Source: an uncultured Oscillospiraceae bacterium
Lineage (GTDB): Bacteria > Bacillota > Clostridia > Oscillospirales > Oscillospiraceae
Length of the DNA: 13,009 nt
Assembly: GCA_934597165.1 (NCBI GenBank)
Contig: CAKTQP010000051.1
Span: forward strand, 1-13,009
Reading direction: 5' to 3'
Position 1 is the stretch's first letter. The number at the start of each line of letters is the position of its first letter. This document shows positions 1-4,963 of the stretch, one piece after another. Both the position numbers and the translations under genes were made by a program. A model generated the notes under the pieces. The model made no database searches, was not told the DNA's origin, and worked only from the letters and a program-made list of their open reading frames with translations.

Positions 1-248
1 TCCAGGTGGGGCAGGAAGGCGTCCATGTCCTCGGTCACGAAATACAGCTCCCCGGCGTTGTTGGGGAGGGCGACCTTTTGGGTGTTCAGGAACCCCTTCC
101 AGCTGTCCATGGTCTGCAAGGTGATGCCGCCGCTGAGGGTCACGTTGGCGTCGAAATCCGCCACCACCTCTCGCCCCAGCAGGTCGCAGTAAAAGGCTTT
201 GGAGCGTTCCATATTGGTGACGGCCAGTAACGTGCTCTGATATTTCAT
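1..248 (-). CDS. VOC/glyoxalase-fold protein, N-terminal part (3' end outside window)
   Basis: This is a partial gene: 82 full codons are visible before the left edge. The protein starts MKYQSTLLAVTNMERSKAFY and continues with a CDLLGREVVADF stretch, the beta-alpha start of a vicinal oxygen chelate module (glyoxalase / bleomycin-resistance / dioxygenase superfamily). The second strand set reads GGITLQTMDSW, followed by GELYFVTEDMDAFL, also typical of the fold. The usual first-strand metal-ligand His is absent (LLAVTNM), so a metal-dependent activity cannot be assumed. ATG at 248 is preferred over the in-frame ATG at 257 because AGGA lies 8 nt upstream of 248 but only 2 nt from 257. A good promoter lies just upstream (292-320). 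The substrate is unknown; such small single-gene VOC proteins are often annotated as glyoxalases without proof. Confidence 0.85.
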   Translation of the reverse strand, partial: MKYQSTLLAVTNMERSKAFYCDLLGREVVADFDANVTLSGGITLQTMDSWKGFLNTQKVALPNNAGELYFVTEDMDAFLPHL

Positions 249-291
249 CCGTTCCATCCTTTCTCCGTTGGCAGTTGCTGCATCTCCTGTC

Positions 292-320
292 ATTGTACGG
301 GAAGACAGCTGTCTTGTCAA
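292..320 (-). promoter_or_regulatory. Sigma-A promoter for the VOC gene
   Basis: On the minus strand the sequence reads TTGACA (315-320), a 17-bp spacer, then TACAAT (292-297). The -35 is a perfect match and the -10 has one mismatch. Transcription would start near 285, giving a leader of about 37 nt before the ATG at 248. The promoter lies downstream of the terminator of the preceding gene, so the VOC gene is probably its own transcription unit. Most of the spacer is a palindrome (see 302-315). Confidence 0.8.
302..315. promoter_or_regulatory. Palindromic putative operator between -35 and -10
   Basis: AAGACAGCTGTCTT is a perfect 14-bp palindrome. It occupies the spacer of the VOC gene promoter and touches the last base of the -35 box. 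A dimeric repressor bound here would block RNA polymerase; a MerR-type activator also binds spacers, but usually of 19-20 bp, whereas this one is 17 bp. The palindrome is seen directly; the regulatory role is inferred and the regulator is not in the window. Confidence 0.5.
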
Positions 321-337
321 TGTCCTTTTCCGGCGGA

Positions 338-369
338 CAAAAAACGACACACCGAGGGGTGTGTCGTTT
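338..369 (-). terminator. Rho-independent terminator after the flavin-binding gene
   Basis: A perfect 12-bp stem, AAACGACACACC (342-353) against GGTGTGTCGTTT (358-369), has a 4-nt loop. On the minus strand it is followed by a U-rich tract. It lies 22 nt downstream of the stop codon of the gene at 391-858 and separates that gene from the VOC gene promoter. Confidence 0.9.
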
Positions 370-390
370 CTGTTTGCATTTTCCTGAAAT

Positions 391-858
391 TTACGCCCGG
401 TTGACCTTGCCGGTGATGGCGTCGATCTCAATCTCGACCATAGCCATCACGTCAAAGTAGGCAGCGATGGTAGCGTCGATCTTTTCGGGGGTCACGCCAC
501 GTGCGGCAGCTTCCTTGCGGATGATCTCCAGCTTCCGTTCCTTGTCCTCCAGGATGTGTGCCTTGCCGTGGATGACCACAGAGGCGTAACGGGTGGTGGA
601 GTTGGCGGCGTCGCTGTACGCACCGGAGTAGCCCGCAGCGCAGACCCGGGGGTCGTGGCGGATGCAGTCCAGCTTCTGGCCTTCGTTGGCGGAGTGGAAA
701 TAGACCTTGCCGTCGTCATAGAGGCAGTCCACAACCACGTTGTAGGGGGAGCCGTCCTCGTTGAGCATGGCCACAGACAGGTACTTGAGCTGCTGCAGGA
801 TGAGGATGGCCTCTTCCTGGGTGGTCTGACAATCTACCTTTCTCATAGCTCGCATCAT
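391..858 (-). CDS. Pyridoxamine 5'-phosphate oxidase-like FMN-binding protein (NimA-like)
   Basis: A 155-residue single-domain split-barrel protein. It shows features of the Pyridox_ox_2 / NimA-like branch: LKYLSVAMLNEDGSPYNVVV near residues 25-44, then DGKVYFHSANEGQKLDCIRH (about 49-68), which resembles the FMN-phosphate contact region of the family, then ASVVIHGKAHILEDKERKLE (about 92-111) and a C-terminal IEIDAITGKVNRA. Members bind FMN or F420-like flavins and reduce small molecules; some reduce 5-nitroimidazoles, but substrate cannot be deduced here. The tandem ATG at 858/855 follows GGAGGT at a 9-nt spacing. It lies 60 nt after ybaB, with no confident promoter of its own, so co-transcription with ybaB is likely, and it ends at a strong terminator. 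A later start at Met5 is possible but lacks a ribosome binding site. Confidence 0.85.
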   Translation of the reverse strand: MMRAMRKVDCQTTQEEAILILQQLKYLSVAMLNEDGSPYNVVVDCLYDDGKVYFHSANEGQKLDCIRHDPRVCAAGYSGAYSDAANSTTRYASVVIHGKAHILEDKERKLEIIRKEAAARGVTPEKIDATIAAYFDVMAMVEIEIDAITGKVNRA

Positions 859-918
859 ACTATCGTTACCTCCTATTGATAAAAATGTCAGGGGGAATTG
901 CGCGATGGTTTGGATGGC

Positions 919-1275
919 TTACAGGCCAAACGCCCCCAGATTCAGGCCGCCGGTGAGCTTGCTGACGGTCTGGTTGGCGTCCTCGTCCACCTGACGGAGG
1001 ACGTCGTTGACGGCCAGCATGACCATATCCTGGAGCATCTCCACGTCCTGGGGATCCACTGCGTCAGGGAGGATGGTGAGGCTGGTGAGCTGATGCTTGC
1101 CGTTGGCGGTCACCTTGACCGCGCCGCCGCCAGCCTGAGCGGTGTAGATCTTCTCCTCCAGCTGGCTCTGCATCTTCTGCATATCAGCCTGCATCTTCTG
1201 TGCCTGGCGGAGCATGTTCATGTTCATGCCGCCGCCCATGCCCTTCATGCCGCGGGCGTTAAAACCTTTTGCCAT
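919..1275 (-). CDS. ybaB: YbaB/EbfC-family nucleoid-associated DNA-binding protein
   Basis: A 118-residue protein. After a Gly/Met-rich start (MKGMGGGMNMNM, about residues 10-21) comes the family helix LRQAQKMQADMQKMQSQLEE and the core strand set AGGGAVKVTANGKHQLTSLTI, followed by a helix with DMVMLAVNDVLRQVDE. YbaB proteins are small dimeric proteins that bind DNA and are encoded next to dnaX (and usually recR) in many bacteria; this dnaX neighbourhood supports the call. AAGGAG stands 9 nt before the ATG. The gene begins 42 bp after the dnaX stop codon and has a perfect-consensus promoter in that gap, so it can be expressed separately from dnaX. The next gene downstream is a flavin-binding protein rather than recR. 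Confidence 0.93.
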   Translation of the reverse strand: MAKGFNARGMKGMGGGMNMNMLRQAQKMQADMQKMQSQLEEKIYTAQAGGGAVKVTANGKHQLTSLTILPDAVDPQDVEMLQDMVMLAVNDVLRQVDEDANQTVSKLTGGLNLGAFGL

Positions 1276-1292
1276 AGTTCAAAACTCCTTTT

Positions 1293-1321
1293 ATTATAAT
1301 CTAACAATCTTTCGGTGTCAA
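1293..1321 (-). promoter_or_regulatory. Consensus sigma-A promoter in the dnaX-ybaB gap
   Basis: On the minus strand TTGACA (1316-1321), exactly 17 bp, TATAAT (1293-1298): both hexamers are perfect. The TGA stop codon of dnaX lies inside the -35 box. Counting 6-8 nt from the -10, transcription would start at about 1285-1287, inside the ybaB Shine-Dalgarno sequence AAGGAG (1285-1290). A transcript from here would therefore have an untranslated leader of only about 10 nt and a truncated ribosome binding site. The match is directly seen; that it is used in the cell is inferred. Confidence 0.7.
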
Positions 1322-3180
1322 TCTATTTGGAAATTGTTCTTTCTGCCGAAATCCAACAGCTGCGCAAAGGGGTCACCTGCCGGTTCCGCCGGAGCGGCGG
1401 GGGCTTTGCCGTCCACCAGCTTCAGCTGTACCGCCGTGCCCAGACGGTCGCTGGCCGCCTGGAGGATGGCGTTGCGCACGTTCTCCCGGCTGACCACAGG
1501 GCGAGCGAAGGAGTTGCCCAGATACAGGGTCAGCACAGCGCCCTCCAAAACCCCCTCGCACATGGCCGGGTTGTTCAGGATGGGATAAGCTCCCGGCCCC
1601 ACGATGGCACGCAAGCCAGGCACCAGCTGAGGCCAGAACGTCCGGTCTCCGCCAGCGGGGGACGCTGCAACAGGTGTCTCCGCAACGGGAACCACCGGCG
1701 GCTCCTCCGGCGCAGGCGCTCGCTCCACCGGTGCAGGCACCGGCTCCGGCTGAGCCGCAGGCTGCGTCCAGGACAAAAAGTCCGGTTCCGGCGGCAGGGG
1801 GATTTCCTCCTCCATCAGCGGCGGCTCCTCTGTGGGCAGGGGAGGCTCGTCCCAGGGGACAGAATCGCTGACCGGTGCGGGCGCAGGTTCTTCCACATCC
1901 CAGGGGGGCAGGTCGTCCTCCACGGGGGCGGGGGTGGGTTCTGGTTTCGGCGCCGGTCTCGGTTTGGCCACCGGTTTCGGCGTGGGCTGTGCCTGGGGGA
2001 CAGGTGGGGGAGCGACTACAGGCTGCACCGGAATCGCACCGGCCAGTTTGGCCTCCAGCTGGGCGATACGGGCGGACAGGCCGGTCAGAGACTGATCCAA
2101 TTCCACCTCGCACAGCTGGATGAGGCACAGCTCCGCGTCCGTCCGCCGGTTGGCGCTGGTGCGCAGACCAGCCTGGGTGCTCTGCAACAACCCCAGCATC
2201 TGCAACAGCCGCTGACTGGGGAACTTCCGCGCCAGCAGCTCCATGGTCTCCTGGTCGTACCCGCCGGTCATCAGGGCTTCGCCACCCTGAGAAGCGGTCT
2301 TGCGGATGAGCAGGTCACGGGTCAGCGCGGACAGCTCGGACAGCACCGCGCCCACGTCCTTGCCGTCGTCGTACAGCTGCGCCAGCTGGGTCAGGGCGGC
2401 GGAAGTATCGCCGGCTGCGATGGCGTTCATAATATGAGCGGTCTTCAGGTTGCCTGCCAGACCCAGCGTGTCCAGCACGGTGTCCCGGTTCACCTGTCGG
2501 CCGGAGACCGCGCACTGATCCAACAGAGACAGGGCGTCACGCAGCGCCCCATCCGCCAGCCGCGCCAGCAGGGAAGCACCCTCCGGCGTCAGGTCGATGG
2601 ACTCTTGCTGGGCGATGTATTGCAGGCGGTTCTGGATGTCCGCCGGCAAAATGCGCTTGAAGGAGAACCGCTGACAGCGGGACAGGATAGTGGCCGGCAC
2701 CTTGTGCAGTTCGGTGGTGGCCAGGATGAACATGAGGTGTTCCGGCGGCTCCTCCAAAATCTTCAGCAAGGCGTTGAAGGCGGCGGTGGAGAGCATATGC
2801 ACTTCGTCCACGATGTACACCCGCTTGCGCACGGCGGCCGGGGCGTACACTGCCTCGTCCCGCAGGGCGCGGATCTGATCGACGCCGTTGTTGGAGGCGG
2901 CGTCCAGCTCCACCACATCTAAAATGGCGCCACTGTCGATGCCCACGCAGGCGGGACACTTCCCGCAGGGGTTGCCCTGGATGGGGGACTCGCAGTTGAC
3001 CGCCTTGGCCAAAATTTTGGCGCAGGTGGTCTTGCCGGTGCCGCGGGTGCCGGTGAACAGGTAGGCGTGGGAGAGGCGGTTGGTCTGCACCTGTTTCTTC
3101 AGCGTCTGGGTAATATGGGACTGGCCTACCACATCGTCAAAAATTTGGGGCCGCCATTTCCGGTACAGTGCCTGATACAA
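1318..3180 (-). CDS. dnaX: DNA polymerase III subunit gamma/tau (clamp loader)
   Basis: A 620-residue ATPase of the replicative clamp loader, which opens the beta ring and tethers the polymerase. From the TTG start the protein begins MYQALYRKWRPQIFDDVVGQ, the family signature. Walker A GTRGTGKTT is at 44-52, the zinc module cysteines are at 63, 72, 75 and 78, Walker B VDEVH at 124-128, and the sensor/arginine-finger SRC at 167-169. A long Pro/Glu/Ala-rich linker covers roughly 405-520, and a folded C-terminal region follows (FWPQLVPGLRAIV to the end). TTG at 3180 is chosen because AGGAAG stands 9 nt upstream and homology starts exactly there; the longer ATG frame from 3285 would read through a terminator hairpin. 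No programmed frameshift signal was identified. SRP RNA lies upstream and ybaB downstream, as in other Firmicutes. Confidence 0.96.
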   Translation of the reverse strand: MYQALYRKWRPQIFDDVVGQSHITQTLKKQVQTNRLSHAYLFTGTRGTGKTTCAKILAKAVNCESPIQGNPCGKCPACVGIDSGAILDVVELDAASNNGVDQIRALRDEAVYAPAAVRKRVYIVDEVHMLSTAAFNALLKILEEPPEHLMFILATTELHKVPATILSRCQRFSFKRILPADIQNRLQYIAQQESIDLTPEGASLLARLADGALRDALSLLDQCAVSGRQVNRDTVLDTLGLAGNLKTAHIMNAIAAGDTSAALTQLAQLYDDGKDVGAVLSELSALTRDLLIRKTASQGGEALMTGGYDQETMELLARKFPSQRLLQMLGLLQSTQAGLRTSANRRTDAELCLIQLCEVELDQSLTGLSARIAQLEAKLAGAIPVQPVVAPPPVPQAQPTPKPVAKPRPAPKPEPTPAPVEDDLPPWDVEEPAPAPVSDSVPWDEPPLPTEEPPLMEEEIPLPPEPDFLSWTQPAAQPEPVPAPVERAPAPEEPPVVPVAETPVAASPAGGDRTFWPQLVPGLRAIVGPGAYPILNNPAMCEGVLEGAVLTLYLGNSFARPVVSRENVRNAILQAASDRLGTAVQLKLVDGKAPAAPAEPAGDPFAQLLDFGRKNNFQID

Positions 3181-3207
3181 GGGGCTGCACTTCCTTTCTG
3201 CCGGAAT

Positions 3208-3247
3208 AAAAAACGCGGTCAGTCCGGAACAGTCCGGCCACACCGCG
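3208..3247 (-). terminator. Terminator-like hairpin in the dnaX leader (possible attenuator)
   Basis: On the minus strand CGCGGT (3242-3247) pairs with ACCGCG (3214-3219), enclosing a second stem CCGGA/TCCGG, and is followed directly by six U residues (3208-3213). It ends 27 nt before the dnaX TTG start and just upstream of the dnaX ribosome binding site. I find no promoter between it and dnaX, so either read-through or regulated antitermination must supply dnaX transcripts, or the hairpin is a back-up terminator for the SRP RNA. The sequence CCGGACTG occurs twice in the stem region, giving alternative pairings. Confidence 0.65.
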
Positions 3248-3253
3248 CTGACT

Positions 3254-3272
3254 GGCATTTTGGGTAAATGCC
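3254..3272 (-). other. Small stem-loop between SRP RNA and the dnaX terminator hairpin
   Basis: GGCATTT (on the minus strand, 3266-3272) pairs perfectly with AAATGCC (3254-3260) around a 5-nt loop. It precedes the terminator-like hairpin by 6 nt, forming a two-hairpin leader for dnaX. Function unknown. Confidence 0.5.
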
Positions 3273-3289
3273 ACGATACAATCATAATA

Positions 3290-3429
3290 AAAACACTCCG
3301 GCGATCACTCGGATACGACTCACCCGCGGCACATGGAGTGACCGCTTAATGCTGCTCGGTTCCCCGCCTGACATGGTTCACGGGCTGCCGTTGCGCGGGA
3401 CCGTAACCTCAAACGTCACCGCCGGAGCT
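3290..3429 (-). ncRNA. ffs: Signal recognition particle RNA (4.5S / scRNA), small type
   Basis: The RNA partner of Ffh for co-translational targeting of membrane proteins. On the minus strand the conserved S-domain hairpin reads GUGAACCAUGUCAGG, then a stem capped by a GGAA tetraloop, then GAGCAGCAUUAAG, close to the Bacillus scRNA core. The rod continues outward with paired GUGA/UCAC, CCCGCG/CGCGGG, and GGUUACG/CGUAUCC (one mismatch). It closes with the terminal helix CUCCGGCG (3420-3427) against CGCCGGAG (3296-3303). Five U residues (3289-3293) follow, so the closing helix can double as terminator. At about 140 nt there is no room for an Alu domain, hence small type. Location upstream of dnaX matches the scr-dnaX order of Bacillus. 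Ends are estimated from promoter and U-tract. Confidence 0.9.
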
Positions 3430-3435
3430 AGTGGT

Positions 3436-3484
3436 ATTGTACTATATCTTCCACCGTTTCGCAAGGGGCTATTTTGATTTTTTT
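3436..3484 (-). promoter_or_regulatory. SRP RNA promoter with A/T-rich upstream element
   Basis: On the minus strand TTGCGA (3459-3464), 17 bp, TACAAT (3436-3441), placing the start near 3429, which fits the 5' end of the SRP RNA. Directly upstream, at about 3471-3484, is an A-rich tract (AAAAAAATCAAAAT), in the position of an UP element that stimulates stable-RNA promoters. The hexamers and tract are seen; activity is inferred. Confidence 0.75.
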
Positions 3485-3544
3485 CCGCGGGAGCCTGTCA
3501 GAGAAACTCCGGTTTGTGAAGCGAGGGGAAAAGTGAGGGTCAGA

Positions 3545-3573
3545 TTGACAGGAAAAGCGGAAACGTGTAAAAT
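3545..3573 (+). promoter_or_regulatory. Sigma-A promoter for telA
   Basis: TTGACA (3545-3550), 17 bp, TAAAAT (3568-3573). The predicted start near 3580 gives a leader of about 115 nt before the telA ATG. It is divergent from the SRP RNA promoter, with about 80 bp between the two -35 boxes. Confidence 0.82.
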
Positions 3574-3582
3574 ATTTTCAAA

Positions 3583-3594
3583 GGCCCATGGGCC
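3583..3594. promoter_or_regulatory. 12-bp palindrome just after the telA transcription start
   Basis: GGCCCATGGGCC is a perfect palindrome centred about 9 bp downstream of the predicted start site of the telA promoter. This is a classical place for a repressor operator. It is self-complementary with no loop, so it is less likely to act as an RNA hairpin. The role is inferred. Confidence 0.4.
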
Positions 3595-3609
3595 GAAAAA
3601 CATGACTTT

Positions 3610-3670
3610 TCACAGGAGCCCCCAGAGCGGCAGGCTGTGACGAAAGATAGAACGTCCCCCAGACGGGACG
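3610..3670 (+). other. Two hairpins in the telA 5' leader
   Basis: The leader holds TCACAG (3610-3615) against CTGTGA (3635-3640), extended by a GCC/GGC pairing, and CGTCCC (3653-3658) against GGGACG (3665-3670) with a 6-nt loop. Neither has a U-tract, so they are not terminators. They may stabilise the mRNA or be parts of a regulatory leader; I recognise no known riboswitch. Confidence 0.45.
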
Positions 3671-3695
3671 GAACACGTTATGGAGGAAATGACAC

Positions 3696-4898
3696 ATGAG
3701 CGAAGAGATGAACATCCCCACCCTGACTCTGGACCCTGCCGGAGACGAAGCCGCTGCCGCTGCTGCCGCCGCCCAGGCCGCACCCGCCGCACCGGAGACG
3801 GCGACCCCGTCCCTGACCCTCACCCCGGAAGCCCCCGTGGCACAGGCCGTGGAGGACTCCGCACCCCCTGCCATCGACGAATCCATGCTGTCCGAGGCGG
3901 AGCGGAAGATCGTGGACGAGTTCGCCCAGAAGATCGACATCACCGATTCCACCCAGATCTTGCAGTACGGCACCGCCGCCCAGAAGAACATCGCCTCCTT
4001 CTCCGAGAACGCCCTGAACAAGGTGCGCACCAAGGACTTGGGCGAAGTGGGTGACGTCCTGTCCAGCCTGGTGGTGGAGCTGAAGAACAACGCCCCCGGC
4101 ACCGAGAAGAAGCGGGGCTTCTTCCAGCGCAGCAAGATCAAGGTGGACGAGATGCGCGCCCAGTACGAGAAGGCAGAGGGCAACGTGGACAACATCTGCC
4201 GCATCCTGGAGCAGCACCAGGTGGCGCTGATGAAGGACGTGGCCATGTTCGACCAGATGTTCGAGCTGAACCAGCAGTATTATAAGGAACTGACCATGTA
4301 TATCATCGCCGGCAAGAAGAAGCTGGAAGCCTGCCGTACCGGTGAGATGGCGCGGCTCCGCGCCAAGGCAGAACAGACCGGCGCCCAGGAGGACGCGCAG
4401 GCGTACAACGACTACGCCAACCTGATGGAGCGCTTTGACAAGAAGCTCAACGACCTGGAGCTGACCCGGATGATCTCCATCCAGATGGGCCCCCAGACCC
4501 GTCTGCTCCAGAACAACGACACCCTGATGATCGAAAAGATCCAGACCTCCCTGGTCAACACCATCCCCCTGTGGAAGAGTCAGATGGTGCTGGCATTGGG
4601 TCTGGAGCGCTCTCGCCAGGCGACCGCCGCCCAGAGCGCCGTCACCAACATGACCAACGAGCTGCTGCGCAAGAACGCGGAAATGCTCAAGATGGGCACC
4701 ATCTCCACCGCCAAGGAAGCGGAACGGGGCGTGGTGGACATCGAGACCCTGCGCAAGACCAATGAGGACTTGATCTCCACCCTGGACGAAGTGATGAAGA
4801 TCCAGACCGAAGGCCGCCAGAAGCGGAGAGAGGCAGAAGTGGAGCTGACCAAGATCGAAGGGGATCTGCGGCAGAAGCTCATGGAGCTGAGACACTGA
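3696..4898 (+). CDS. TelA/YaaN-family 'toxic anion resistance' protein
   Basis: A 400-residue soluble protein of the TelA/KlaA family (PF05816), named after plasmid tellurite-resistance genes; chromosomal members in Firmicutes (for example YaaN) have no settled biochemical role and are linked to cell-envelope stress. Residues 1-50 are a low-complexity arm with a run of eight Ala (19-26) and two copies of P-[TS]-L-T-L-x-P (8-14 and 38-44). The rest is almost entirely helical and charged, with likely coiled coils. The family-typical segments include RGFFQRSKIKVDEMRAQYEK and LTRMISIQMGPQTRLLQNND. There is no signal peptide or membrane segment. GGAGG lies 9 nt before the ATG. All lysine codons I checked are AAG, unlike gluQ downstream, which suggests high expression. 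An xpaC-type partner gene is not seen in the window. Tellurite resistance should not be assumed. Confidence 0.92.
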   Translation: MSEEMNIPTLTLDPAGDEAAAAAAAAQAAPAAPETATPSLTLTPEAPVAQAVEDSAPPAIDESMLSEAERKIVDEFAQKIDITDSTQILQYGTAAQKNIASFSENALNKVRTKDLGEVGDVLSSLVVELKNNAPGTEKKRGFFQRSKIKVDEMRAQYEKAEGNVDNICRILEQHQVALMKDVAMFDQMFELNQQYYKELTMYIIAGKKKLEACRTGEMARLRAKAEQTGAQEDAQAYNDYANLMERFDKKLNDLELTRMISIQMGPQTRLLQNNDTLMIEKIQTSLVNTIPLWKSQMVLALGLERSRQATAAQSAVTNMTNELLRKNAEMLKMGTISTAKEAERGVVDIETLRKTNEDLISTLDEVMKIQTEGRQKRREAEVELTKIEGDLRQKLMELRH

Positions 4899-4913
4899 GA
4901 AAGGAAAACCCAG

Positions 4914-4943
4914 CGGGTGGGCGTGGCAGCGTCCGCCCGTTTT
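4914..4943 (+). terminator. Weak terminator or attenuator hairpin between telA and gluQ
   Basis: A 10-bp stem (4914-4923 against 4930-4939, eight Watson-Crick and two G-U pairs) with a 6-nt loop is followed by UUUU (4940-4943) and then C/U alternation. It lies 15 nt after the telA stop and ends 9 nt before the gluQ ribosome binding site. No promoter fits in the remaining space, so gluQ would need read-through. The short U-tract suggests incomplete termination. Confidence 0.65.
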
Positions 4944-4963
4944 CTCTCTGGAAAGGAGCGCAT

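Noticed and set aside
859..918. Possible promoter between ybaB and the flavin-binding gene (CTGACA with TAACGA 17 bp later)
   Set aside because: The -10 is a weak match and would fall on and after the ribosome binding site, leaving no usable leader.
1315..2922. Long open frame on the plus strand opposite dnaX
   Set aside because: It is an antisense shadow of a high-GC gene: the product is Arg/Gly/His-rich without domain features, while the minus strand encodes a complete DnaX.
3181..3285. Extension of dnaX upstream to an ATG at 3285
   Set aside because: The extra 35 residues would be translated from a terminator hairpin and stem-loop, lack family similarity, and have a poor start context compared with the TTG at 3180.
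3067..3477. Small plus-strand frames across the SRP RNA and the dnaX leader
   Set aside because: They cover structured RNA and regulatory DNA on the other strand and resemble no protein.
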